Shown: positions 7,577 through 14,350, numbered from the stretch's first letter. The stretch is 15,686 bases of DNA from JAZLDV01 sp045614925 (GCA_045614925.1 JAZLDV010000111.1:1-15686); one strand, 5' to 3'. Numbers and translations are program-made. The notes: generated by a model from the sequence alone, not told the origin.

Positions 7577-8521
7577 TTATTTAGCAATATTTTCAATAAT
7601 AAATTGAGAAGCTTTAATACGTTTATAATCACGTTTTAAATCTTCAGCTTTTACTTTTTCTAATACTTCTTCTTTAGTCACTTGATTTTGCATAGCAATC
7701 ATTTCTAATTGCTGATCAATTTCTTCATCAGTTACTTCTAAGTTTTCAACTTTAGCAACTTCATCAATAACAGCTTCAAATTCAGCTTGTTGTTTAGCAG
7801 AAGGTTTTAATTGTTCTTTTAATCCATCCATATCAGATCCAGTAAATTGTAAATATTGTTCTAATTGCATACCTTGTGAAGCTAATTGCATAGTTAAATA
7901 ATTAATATGTGCTTCTACAGCTTTATTAATATCTTCTTCATCAACTTCTACAACACTATCAGCTAATACTTTAGCAAATACAGCATTTTCAACACTATTT
8001 CTATATTTTTGATCATGTACATTTTGTACATCAGCAGTAATTCTAGCTCTGAATTCTTCTACATTAGTTACACCTGGAACATTAAATGAAGCAACGAATT
8101 CATCAGTTAATTCTGCTTTCTTTTCTTTTTGGATATTGTGAACAGTTACTTTGAACACAACAGGAGCACCTGCTAATTCAGCAGCACCATAGTTTTCAGG
8201 GAAAGTTACATTTAAATCTCTAGTTTCACCTTTTTCCATACCAATCATTTGTTCTTCAAATCCTGGAATAAAAGTACCAGATCCAATTAACAATTGATAA
8301 TCTTCACCTTTTCCACCATCGAATGCTACACCATCTTTAAATCCTTCAAAATCAATTGTAGTCATATCTCCATTTTCAACGGCACCTTCTTTATCTTCAT
8401 ATAAAGTACTTTGAGATAAGATCATATCGATTTCACCTTGAACTTCTTCTTCAGTAGCAAAAGTTCTTTCTACATCAACTTCAATATTTGTATATTGACC
8501 TAATTTAATAACTTTACTCAT
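7577..8521 (-). CDS. Trigger-factor-like FKBP-type peptidyl-prolyl isomerase without ribosome-binding domain
   Basis: A 314-residue protein that aligns by eye with the middle and C-terminal parts of trigger factor. A linker (about 8-45, KLGQYTNIEVDVER) leads into an FKBP-type isomerase domain (about 46-130, with GDMTTIDFEGFKDG, GSGTFIPGFEEQMIGM and VTFPENYGAAELAG). The C-terminal helical substrate-cradle domain (about 136-314) starts AELTDEFV. Trigger factors are usually about 430 residues. The N-terminal ribosome-docking domain with its GFRxGKxP signature is absent. The start is well supported: AAAGGAGAC precedes the ATG, and a good promoter lies just upstream, leaving no room for a missing domain. 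The lack of a signal peptide suggests a cytoplasmic chaperone/isomerase not docked at the ribosome. A full-length trigger factor may exist elsewhere. The gene is monocistronic. Confidence 0.88.
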   Translation of the reverse strand: MSKVIKLGQYTNIEVDVERTFATEEEVQGEIDMILSQSTLYEDKEGAVENGDMTTIDFEGFKDGVAFDGGKGEDYQLLIGSGTFIPGFEEQMIGMEKGETRDLNVTFPENYGAAELAGAPVVFKVTVHNIQKEKKAELTDEFVASFNVPGVTNVEEFRARITADVQNVHDQKYRNSVENAVFAKVLADSVVEVDEEDINKAVEAHINYLTMQLASQGMQLEQYLQFTGSDMDGLKEQLKPSAKQQAEFEAVIDEVAKVENLEVTDEEIDQQLEMIAMQNQVTKEEVLEKVKAEDLKRDYKRIKASQFIIENIAK

Positions 8522-8550
8522 TTTAAGTCTCCTTTCATAAATGCTTATTT

Positions 8551-8579
8551 ATTGTACACAACAAAGCACAAATAATCAA
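8551..8579 (-). promoter_or_regulatory. Promoter of the trigger-factor-like gene
   Basis: On the minus strand -35 TTGATT (8579-8574) and -10 TACAAT (8556-8551) have a 17-bp spacer. Transcription would start near 8544, giving a leader of about 23 nt with AAAGGAG. This fixes the start of the gene and rules out a longer N-terminus. Confidence 0.75.
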
Positions 8580-8631
8580 TAAAAACACCTTTAATTCAAT
8601 ACAAAACACCATTATTTTCAATAATTCATAA

Positions 8632-8991
8632 ATTCTTAAGAAATTTAAAAGTACTTTTAATTTTTATTTTGTATATATAAAACATCTTTATAACGATGAT
8701 TTATTTCTTCATAACAGTGAAGATTTAAATCATAATGAAGATTTATTTCCCCATAAAAGTGAAGATTTAAATCATGATGAAGAAATAAACCTTGATGAAA
8801 TAGAACAAACAATTATTAATGCTATTACAAAAAATAATAAAACAACTATTAAAATTATATCTAACGAATATTCAATTGCTAAATCTACAATCGAAAGAAA
8901 ATTTAAAAAATTAAAATATTTAGGCATTATTGAAAGAATAGGTTCTAGAAAAAATGGGTCATGGACGATAAAAAAGCATAAAGATGAATAA
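8632..8991 (+). pseudogene. 3' remnant of a winged-helix regulator gene (AlbA/RecG-like type)
   Basis: An open frame of 119 codons ends at TAA 8989-8991 but contains no ATG, GTG or TTG to start it, and a stop lies just before it at 8629-8631. The last 65 residues look like a helix-turn-helix with wing: EIEQTIINAITKNNKTT, then STIERKFKKL and GIIERIGSRKNGSW. This is the form of the C-terminal domain of Schlafen/AlbA_2 ATP-binding regulators (often annotated RecG-like), which lies after a variable acidic linker. Here the linker is two copies of a 14-residue repeat (DLFLHNSEDLNHNE and DLFPHKSEDLNHDE). The AlbA and ATPase domains, more than 300 residues, are missing. No ribosome-binding site is seen. 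I infer a deletion remnant. The frame has stayed open, so the loss may be recent. Confidence 0.7.
8698..8781 (+). repeat. 42-bp tandem direct repeat, two copies
   Basis: Units 8698-8739 and 8740-8781 are identical at 38 of 42 positions by my count, with differences at CTT/CCC, AAC/AAA and AAT/GAT. The period is a multiple of three and encodes the 14-residue acidic repeat in the linker of the decayed winged-helix gene. Confidence 0.85.
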
Positions 8992-9005
8992 CATCTTTAT
9001 GCTTT
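8968..9005 (-). terminator. Terminator of the lipoprotein gene at 9044
   Basis: A perfect 14-bp stem (8973-8986 with 8992-9005, loop AATAA) lies 38 bp after the lipoprotein stop. On the minus strand it is followed by a short T-rich run. The hairpin overlaps the last codons and stop of the winged-helix remnant on the other strand and might once have terminated both. Confidence 0.7.
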
Positions 9006-9043
9006 CTATATACTATAAATTATATTCAATATTTTTATAAAAT

Positions 9044-9484
9044 TTACTCTTCAACATTTATCTCAATATCTACATATCCTTTTGCTTCATCAAAAGATAA
9101 ATCTTTTTCTACTTCTTCTAAAGAAGCAAGTTTCAATTTGATAATGTCAGTATTATCATCTACATCAAAAACGAAAATATCAAAACTAGTTGATCCACCA
9201 TCACCATAATCCTTAAATGGATTAATATTCATTTGCTTTGTTGTTTGCTGTAATACTTTAGAATTTTCATCTACAATCCATTGATTTCCACACCCTCCAG
9301 AAACAACTTTAACTTCTACTTTTCCTTTATTTGCCTTACATGAATAACTATTTTGCTCATTATTTTCTATATTATAAGTAAACTCATTTCCATTTATATA
9401 TATTTTACCATTATAATCCGATGGATTATCACACCCACAAAATAACAAGCACAACAATAATAAGCTTAATATCTTTTTAGTCAT
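9044..9484 (-). CDS. Small lipoprotein, possibly chagasin-like (I42) protease inhibitor
   Basis: A 146-residue exported protein. The signal peptide has lysines at 3-4, a leucine-rich core (5-14) and a lipobox-like FCGC with the probable lipidated Cys18. The mature part is beta-rich, with cysteines at 49 and 65 that could pair. The segments GGCGNQW (about 63-69) and GDGGSTSFDIFVFDV (about 94-108) recall the tryptophan loop and the GGxGxxxFxF strand of chagasin-type inhibitors of papain-like proteases. The NPTTGY loop itself is not clear, so this is a suggestion only. The start is ATG with GGAGGG 7 nt upstream. The gene has its own promoter and terminator. Otherwise I do not recognise it. Confidence 0.75.
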   Translation of the reverse strand: MTKKILSLLLLCLLFCGCDNPSDYNGKIYINGNEFTYNIENNEQNSYSCKANKGKVEVKVVSGGCGNQWIVDENSKVLQQTTKQMNINPFKDYGDGGSTSFDIFVFDVDDNTDIIKLKLASLEEVEKDLSFDEAKGYVDIEINVEE

Positions 9485-9527
9485 ATATCATCCCTCCATC
9501 GCTTTTAACCAATCTATTTCTACTTTT

Positions 9528-9555
9528 ATTATAACATATTTGTGCTACCGTTCAA
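9528..9555 (-). promoter_or_regulatory. Promoter of the lipoprotein gene
   Basis: On the minus strand -10 TATAAT (9533-9528) has an upstream TG (TGTTATAAT). A -35 TTGAAC (9555-9550) lies 16 bp away, or TTTGAA with 17 bp. The -35 region overlaps a near-palindrome, TCAAAA-G-TTTTGA (9552-9564), a possible operator. Confidence 0.65.
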
Positions 9556-9582
9556 AAGTTTTGACAGAATTCAAAAAAATAT

Positions 9583-9627
9583 TTATAAAACAAAAACCTC
9601 TACATGACAACATCATATAGAGGTTTT
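9583..9627 (-). terminator. Terminator of the FemX-like gene
   Basis: On the minus strand AAAACCTCTA and TAGAGGTTTT form a 10-bp stem (9627-9593) with a 15-nt loop, followed by T-rich sequence (TTTTGTTTTAT). It lies about 30 bp after the stop codon of the gene at 9657. Confidence 0.7.
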
Positions 9628-9656
9628 ATTATGTTTTATTCATATAAAGAAATATA

Positions 9657-10937
9657 TTAATCTTTATTATTTCTTCTAAGTCTTGCTTTAACAATTTTTC
9701 TTCTTAAAGGTATGATTGTATTATATAAATAATACATAATTGGTGAAGTTACTAAATCAAATTCACCTATAAATTCATTATATTCTCCACCCAATCTTTT
9801 CTTAAATAAATGAATACCGAATATTGGTGAATCTTTAGGAGGATTTGCTAAACCACTTGTTCCAAAGAAATCAATAGTCTTATAACCTTGATCATACGCA
9901 TCTTTAATAATCGTATAATATAACCAGTAATTAGAATTTAAGAATCTTAATTTAGTCGTATTTCCACCATGTACTGTCCATACTTTATCACCATATTTAA
10001 CAGTAATAATAGAAGATAATACTAATTCATCTTCTTTTATTTCTTTAATAACATCCATATCTTTATTTAACTTATTGTATTCATTTTCAAATTCTTTAAT
10101 CTTATTTTCATTTTTTTGTTTATTTTGTAATGGATGTTCTTTTTGATATTCTATCTTAGCTAATAAATCATTCATCTTTGTTGTATACATATTTCTTAAA
10201 TCATTCATATGCACTTTAACAACATATAAATCACTCATTCCATATTTATTTAATAATCCATAAAAATGTTCATAATAACTTATAGGATTACATCCTAAAT
10301 TTTCTCTTTGTGCAGTTTCATGCATAGTTACATAAAAATCAGGAATATCTTTCATTTCTCCAATATATGTATCTAAGTTATATTGATTCTTCTTATTTAA
10401 GATTTTTCTTGTTGTTGCATGCATACGAGAATAGATTTTATCAAAATCATCCTGTAGATTTAATCTGAATGTAAATCTTGGCTGTTCATTTACAAAATCT
10501 ATATTGTAACCTTTATGTATATATCCTAAACTTAATAATTTATTAATTAGCGCATAATTATCATTACCTAAAATATTTCCATCAATATCTAAATCATGTC
10601 TCTTAATATCTGGATCAATCTTTACAAAAATTCCATGATTCTTTTTAGCATATTTCTTTATCTCTTTACTAAATCTTCCAACAAGTTCTAAATTTTTATA
10701 ATCTAAAACAAAACCTCTTGGACAATAATAGTAATATAGACCTTTAAATAATCTTTTTTTAAGTAATAATGCTGTTGCTACTAATTTATCATTATCTTTT
10801 AATCCTACATAATAAGGAGTATAATTCTTTGCTTTCATTACATCTCCCCAATAATAAGATTGCATAAAATGAGACTTAGAATTATTTTTAACAAATTCTT
10901 CATATTCTTCTATTTTTATATTTTCTACAAATTCCAT
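9657..10937 (-). CDS. FemX/MurM-like peptidoglycan-bridge aminoacyltransferase (FemAB family)
   Basis: A 426-residue cytoplasmic enzyme of the Fem family. These transfer amino acids from aminoacyl-tRNA to the side chain of lipid II pentapeptide and so start or extend the cross-bridge. Two GNAT-like halves are seen: the first with FMQSYYWGDVMK (24-35) and YCPRGFVLDY (71-80), the second with HGGNTTKLRFLNSNYWLY (323-340), IDFFGTSG (355-362) and GIHLFKKRLGGE (374-385). A lysine/glutamate-rich helical arm between them (about 245-302) matches the coiled arm of FemA/FemX. The C-terminus is strongly basic, suiting membrane or tRNA contact. The frame extends to 11015, but the promoter lies inside that extension and AAGGAG sits 9 nt before the ATG at 10937, so I start there. 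The amino acid added cannot be told from sequence. Confidence 0.9.
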   Translation of the reverse strand: MEFVENIKIEEYEEFVKNNSKSHFMQSYYWGDVMKAKNYTPYYVGLKDNDKLVATALLLKKRLFKGLYYYYCPRGFVLDYKNLELVGRFSKEIKKYAKKNHGIFVKIDPDIKRHDLDIDGNILGNDNYALINKLLSLGYIHKGYNIDFVNEQPRFTFRLNLQDDFDKIYSRMHATTRKILNKKNQYNLDTYIGEMKDIPDFYVTMHETAQRENLGCNPISYYEHFYGLLNKYGMSDLYVVKVHMNDLRNMYTTKMNDLLAKIEYQKEHPLQNKQKNENKIKEFENEYNKLNKDMDVIKEIKEDELVLSSIITVKYGDKVWTVHGGNTTKLRFLNSNYWLYYTIIKDAYDQGYKTIDFFGTSGLANPPKDSPIFGIHLFKKRLGGEYNEFIGEFDLVTSPIMYYLYNTIIPLRRKIVKARLRRNNKD

Positions 10938-10962
10938 ATTATCAATCTCCTTAATCGTCTCT

Positions 10963-10991
10963 ATTTTACCATGTATTTCTAACGACTTCAA
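10963..10991 (-). promoter_or_regulatory. Promoter of the FemX-like gene
   Basis: On the minus strand -35 TTGAAG (10991-10986), 17-bp spacer and -10 TAAAAT (10968-10963), with TG one base upstream (TGGTAAAAT). It gives a leader of about 20 nt before the ATG at 10937 and rules out starts further upstream. Confidence 0.75.
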
Positions 10992-11003
10992 ACATATGTA
11001 ATA

Positions 11004-11025
11004 ACTAGATAGCAAACTATCTAGT
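11004..11025 (-). terminator. Stem-loop, weak terminator after the small helical protein gene
   Basis: ACTAGATAG and CTATCTAGT pair as a 9-bp stem with a 4-nt loop, overlapping the stop codon of the gene at 11021. Only TATTAC follows on the minus strand, with no T run, so termination may be partial and some transcription may pass into the FemX-like gene. Confidence 0.45.
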
Positions 11026-11425
11026 CATTATGGTTTAAATTAATCAATATTCCTTGTATTGTAATTAAATGTGCCAATTTTCCATCACTTATACTTCTTA
11101 AAGTTTCCTTTAATTCATAATCCTGCTGAAAATAAGTATACTGTCTATAAGCTAAAAATGATTCTAATTCTCTTTTTTCTATTTCAGTCAATAAATCATA
11201 ATAATTATTAGGAACAGTCAATTCACTAATAATAGGATCATAACCTAAACCATATTCTCTTTTATAAAAATAATTCAAATAATCTGCATACTTTTGTGCA
11301 TCACTTGCAAATGACAATAAAACAGTTTTTTCATCATTATCTGGTGCCATTGCAGCAGCTCTTTGATATAAATATTTCAAATATTTTTCAGCATATATAT
11401 AAGACTGAAGATCCTCTTGCATCAT
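11021..11425 (-). CDS. Small all-helical protein, possibly ferritin-like fold without metal site
   Basis: A 134-residue protein (132 if it begins at the second ATG, 11422, which has better spacing to AGAGGTGAT). There is no signal peptide or membrane segment. It is rich in Tyr, Leu, Glu and Ala and seems to form four or five amphipathic helices. The layout YIYAEKYLKYLYQRAAAMA followed by LLSFASDAQKYADYLNYFY recalls ferritin-like helix pairs. The usual Glu and DExxH metal ligands are not there (DAQKY stands where DExxH would be). I do not recognise a family. It lies about 55 bp after tcdA, whose weak terminator precedes it, so it may be the last gene of the amidase-ttcA-tcdA group. Confidence 0.7.
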   Translation of the reverse strand: MMQEDLQSYIYAEKYLKYLYQRAAAMAPDNDEKTVLLSFASDAQKYADYLNYFYKREYGLGYDPIISELTVPNNYYDLLTEIEKRELESFLAYRQYTYFQQDYELKETLRSISDGKLAHLITIQGILINLNHND

Positions 11426-11465
11426 ATCACCTCTTTATATATTACGTCATAATACAAAGAATATG

Positions 11466-11498
11466 AAAAAAGATTTACTTTTATTTAAGTAAATCTTT
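11466..11498 (-). terminator. Terminator of ttcA-tcdA
   Basis: On the minus strand AAAGATTTACTT and AAGTAAATCTTT form a 12-bp perfect stem (11498-11469) with a 6-nt loop, ending in a short run of six Ts (11471-11466, half in the stem). The hairpin includes the tcdA stop codon. The short T run suggests partial read-through. Confidence 0.65.
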
Positions 11499-12152
11499 TA
11501 CTATTTCACTTGCTATTAATAAGCCTGCACTCGAAGGTACAAAAGATGTACTTCCAGGTGTTCTTGTTTTTAATTTAATTGGATATTCTTTAGAATAAAC
11601 AACCTTTAATTTTTTAATTCTTCTTTTCTTTAATTCATGTCTCATTACTTTAGCTAAAGGACATACTGATGTCTTATAGATATCACTTACTTCTAACATA
11701 GCAGGATTCATTTTATTTCCTGTTCCCATAGAACTTATAATAGGAACCTTATATTCCTGACATCTTGTAATTAATTCTATTTTTGCTGTAACAGTATCTA
11801 TTGCATCAACAACATAATCATATTGTCTTAAATCTATGCTATCTGCATTTTCTGGAAGATAAAACATCTCTTTTGTCTCTACATAACACTTTGGATTGAT
11901 AGATAAAATTCTTTCTTTAATCACATCTACCTTTTTTCTTCCTACAGTATCTTGTGTTGCAATAATCTGTCTATTTAAATTTGAAACAGATACTTCATCA
12001 TTATCTACAACACATATATGAGAAACACCACTTCTCACTAATGCTTCAACAACATATCCTCCAACACCACCAACACCAAAAACAATAACCTTACTATTCA
12101 TTAATTTATTTAAAGGCTCTTCACCAATTAATAACTCTAATCTAGAAAACAT
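11481..12152 (-). CDS. tcdA: tRNA threonylcarbamoyladenosine dehydratase (ThiF/E1-like)
   Basis: A 223-residue ThiF/MoeB-family enzyme. It uses ATP to dehydrate t6A at position 37 of ANN-decoding tRNAs into the cyclic form ct6A. The opening FSRLELLIGEEPLNKL is characteristic of the TcdA/CsdL branch. The nucleotide-binding loop is FGVGGVGGYVVEAL (25-38), followed by VVDNDEVSVSNLNRQI (48-63). The basic segment VMRHELKKRRIKKLKVVYS (about 169-187) fits tRNA binding, and PGSTSFVPSSAGL is typical of the branch end. It lacks the CxxC zinc pairs of MoeB/ThiF. It begins 3 nt after the ttcA stop with its AGAAGG site inside ttcA, so the two are co-translated. Family assignment is firm; the activity is from family knowledge. 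Confidence 0.92.
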   Translation of the reverse strand: MFSRLELLIGEEPLNKLMNSKVIVFGVGGVGGYVVEALVRSGVSHICVVDNDEVSVSNLNRQIIATQDTVGRKKVDVIKERILSINPKCYVETKEMFYLPENADSIDLRQYDYVVDAIDTVTAKIELITRCQEYKVPIISSMGTGNKMNPAMLEVSDIYKTSVCPLAKVMRHELKKRRIKKLKVVYSKEYPIKLKTRTPGSTSFVPSSAGLLIASEIVKDLLK

Positions 12153-12155
12153 ATT

Positions 12156-12992
12156 TTACACCTTCTCATTATAAGTATCTAAGAAATGATGTTCCCCTTC
12201 ATCATCACAATAAGCAATAATAGTCGCAAGATTCACATTTTCAACACTTCTAAATACATTCATCTTTACATTAGGATTCATAGTTTCTAAATATTTTAAT
12301 AAATTCTTCATTTCTTCTCTTTTAGAAGTATGATGAACTTCTCCTAATTCTTCATATTCTTCAGTAAATCTGCATGCACATTGAATAAAAGTCAATTCAT
12401 TATGAACACACCAGCTCTTAATATCTTTTTCTTCAATCAGATACATAGGTCTGATTAATTCCATTCCTTCAAAATTCTTACTATGTAATTTAGGCATCAT
12501 AGTCTGAATCTGTGAACCATAAAACATTCCCATTAAAATAGTTTCAATCACATCATCAAAATGATGTCCTAAAGCAATTTTATTACATCCCAATTCTTTT
12601 GCTTTAGCATATAAAAATCCTCTTCTCATTCTTGCACATAAATAACAAGGTGATTTTTCAATGTTTTGAACAACATTGAAAATATCAGATTCAAAGAATT
12701 GTACATCTATACCTAAAATTTCTGCATTTTCTTCAATCTTTTTTCTATTTCTTTCGTTATATCCAGGATCCATAGATAAAAACACTAACCCAAAATCAAA
12801 CTTCCCATGTCTTTTTAACTCCTGTAACAACTTCGCAAGAAGCATAGAATCTTTTCCACCTGAAATACATACCGCAATATTATCACCAGGCTGAATCATA
12901 TCATAAACCTGTACACCTTTTACAAACTTACGCCAGATCTGTTTTCTATATTTTTTAATTATACTTTGTTCAATCTGTTTTACTCTATCCAT
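12156..12992 (-). CDS. ttcA: TtcA-family tRNA 2-thiolation enzyme (PP-loop ATPase)
   Basis: A 278-residue PP-loop enzyme. Family members thiolate cytidine 32 in the tRNA anticodon loop, using ATP to adenylate the base and a [4Fe-4S] cluster to deliver sulfur. The PP-loop is SGGKDS (44-49). The cluster cysteines are CYLC (Cys116, Cys119) plus a third from CAC (Cys205 or Cys207). GHHFDDVIET (142-151) is the usual second motif. The TilS lysidine domain is absent, and the cysteine pattern separates it from TilS. The ATG is 6 nt after AGGAGG. It is followed 3 nt later by tcdA. It has its own promoter overlapping the end of the amidase gene. Whether C32 is the true target in this lineage is inferred. 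Confidence 0.88.
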   Translation of the reverse strand: MDRVKQIEQSIIKKYRKQIWRKFVKGVQVYDMIQPGDNIAVCISGGKDSMLLAKLLQELKRHGKFDFGLVFLSMDPGYNERNRKKIEENAEILGIDVQFFESDIFNVVQNIEKSPCYLCARMRRGFLYAKAKELGCNKIALGHHFDDVIETILMGMFYGSQIQTMMPKLHSKNFEGMELIRPMYLIEEKDIKSWCVHNELTFIQCACRFTEEYEELGEVHHTSKREEMKNLLKYLETMNPNVKMNVFRSVENVNLATIIAYCDDEGEHHFLDTYNEKV

Positions 12993-13017
12993 AAGGACCC
13001 TCCTTTAATACCTCACC

Positions 13018-13046
13018 ATTCTACATGATTTAATCATTTCATTCAA
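13018..13046 (-). promoter_or_regulatory. Promoter of ttcA-tcdA with palindrome in the spacer
   Basis: On the minus strand -35 TTGAAT (13046-13041) and -10 TAGAAT (13023-13018) are 17 bp apart. The -35 box overlaps the amidase stop codon. The 13-bp palindrome ATGATT-T-AATCAT (13025-13037) fills the spacer, a position where a repressor would block polymerase. No terminator separates the amidase gene from this point, so read-through is also likely. Confidence 0.6.
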
Positions 13047-14289
13047 CACTATTACTAAAATATAAATCTATTCCATTCACTATTCCTTTTACTATTTTCT
13101 TTTGAAAATCACTATCATTTAACAATTTATCTTCTTCTTTGTTAGAAATAAATCCCATTTCTAACATCACTGAAGGAACCTGACTCCAATTTAATGTCGT
13201 CAAATCATTTCTATAAGATACTCCTCTATTTTTAATACCTGTTACTTTACAATATTCATTAATAATATTTTTAGCAAGTAAACTACACTCATCATATAAA
13301 TATGAACAATACTTATTATCTTTAGCAATACTAATCGTATGTGCTCCTTTTACACTATGATTATCATTAGAATCACAATGAATAGATATCACAGCATCCG
13401 CCTTCTTATTATTTGCAAATTTTGCTCTTTCACTATTAGAAATATCTACATTTTGAGAAGTACGTGTCATATAAACAACATAACCTTTCTTCTCTAATTC
13501 TTTCTTTAACTTCTTACTTACATCTAATACAGTTTCTCTTTCAGCAATTTTTGTATATGTACCTGTTGCACCATAACTAACTTTTGCCTTATATTGGCTT
13601 GCATTAGGACCAATAGGCTCTTTTTCATTATTTCCTTTTCCCTGATGCCCTGCATTAATCACAATTACCTTTTTTTCATTATCTTCTTTTTTATCTGATA
13701 AAGTCTGTTCTGGTTTAATCTCTTCTTTTTTTTCTTCTTTAACAATAACTGTAATTGTCTTTTCACTTTTATTTCCTGAACAATCTTGTGCAGTAATCTT
13801 CACTTTATATGTTCCAGCTTTTTTATAATCAACATGATCTTTATAATAATATCCGACTTCATCTTTTCCTTTTAATGCTAATCTGCCATCTACTTCATCA
13901 ATAACACTTTCAATATAATCATCAATTACAATACTCTTTCCATATTCAACTTCTATCTTATCTTTCTTCAATTTAATTACAGGTACTTTTTTATCAGTAA
14001 CTTCAATACTATGTATATACTCTTTACTTACATACTTATCACTTACTTTAAATACTAAATCATGTACACCTACTTCTAATGTATTTAAAGTAGGATAAAC
14101 AATTTCCCCATAACTTGTTTTAATAAGACTTTTCACATCAAACTCACTACCATATTCAACACTATCAACATCATTAAACTCAATATTTAATGAATTATAT
14201 ATTTTATTATGTTCAATATATTTATATAATCCTATTTCACCAACAATAAACAATAACATTATAAATATTAAAAATCGTTTTCTTTTCAT
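13039..14289 (-). CDS. N-acetylmuramoyl-L-alanine amidase (Amidase_3) with N-terminal anchor and Ig-like domain
   Basis: A 416-residue exported peptidoglycan hydrolase that cuts the bond between MurNAc and L-alanine. It has basic residues and a membrane helix (about 5-23, signal anchor). An extracellular Ig-like region follows, with a clear DUF5011/Cry22-like domain (about 102-183, ending AGTYKVKITAQDCSGNKSEKTITVIV). A Lys/Glu-rich linker (184-206) leads to the zinc-dependent Amidase_3 domain (207-412). The zinc ligands are His215 (INAGHQG), Glu250 and His304 (SIHCDSN). The catalytic glutamate is Glu377 in MLEMGFISN. All are present, so it should be active. The frame reaches back to an ATG at 14307, but this overlaps the -10 box, and the GGTGAT site precedes the ATG at 14289. 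It is the first gene of a leftward group with ttcA and tcdA. Confidence 0.92.
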   Translation of the reverse strand: MKRKRFLIFIMLLFIVGEIGLYKYIEHNKIYNSLNIEFNDVDSVEYGSEFDVKSLIKTSYGEIVYPTLNTLEVGVHDLVFKVSDKYVSKEYIHSIEVTDKKVPVIKLKKDKIEVEYGKSIVIDDYIESVIDEVDGRLALKGKDEVGYYYKDHVDYKKAGTYKVKITAQDCSGNKSEKTITVIVKEEKKEEIKPEQTLSDKKEDNEKKVIVINAGHQGKGNNEKEPIGPNASQYKAKVSYGATGTYTKIAERETVLDVSKKLKKELEKKGYVVYMTRTSQNVDISNSERAKFANNKKADAVISIHCDSNDNHSVKGAHTISIAKDNKYCSYLYDECSLLAKNIINEYCKVTGIKNRGVSYRNDLTTLNWSQVPSVMLEMGFISNKEEDKLLNDSDFQKKIVKGIVNGIDLYFSNSVE

Positions 14290-14305
14290 AAATATCACCA
14301 ACATC

Positions 14306-14334
14306 ATTATATTTCATTTTACAAATATAGACAA
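14306..14334 (-). promoter_or_regulatory. Promoter of the amidase gene
   Basis: On the minus strand -35 TTGTCT (14334-14329), 17-bp spacer and consensus -10 TATAAT (14311-14306). Transcription would start near 14299, leaving only about 10 nt before the ATG at 14289. It is divergent from the promoter of the phospholipase-like gene. Confidence 0.75.
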
Positions 14335-14350
14335 TCTAAACACAAATTCC

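Noticed and set aside
7511..7639. A 42-codon rightward ORF beginning ATGGCAATAGGACAA
   Set aside because: It has no Shine-Dalgarno, crosses the leftward terminator and is antisense to the end of the trigger-factor-like gene.
8681..9000. 11-bp direct repeat AACATCTTTAT (8681-8691 and 8990-9000) as an insertion target duplication
   Set aside because: The second copy is part of a terminator hairpin, no transposon ends or transposase are present, and A/T-rich 11-mers can recur by chance.
10938..11015. 26-residue N-terminal extension of the FemX-like protein
   Set aside because: The promoter -35 and -10 boxes (10963-10991) lie inside it, and AAGGAG precedes the ATG at 10937.
12676..12894. A 72-codon rightward open frame
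   Set aside because: It is wholly antisense to ttcA, has no ribosome-binding site, and its translation (Ser/Phe/Pro-rich) looks like a shadow of the PP-loop gene.
14290..14307. Six-residue N-terminal extension of the amidase
   Set aside because: The upstream ATG overlaps the -10 box, and the GGTGAT site lies within the extension.
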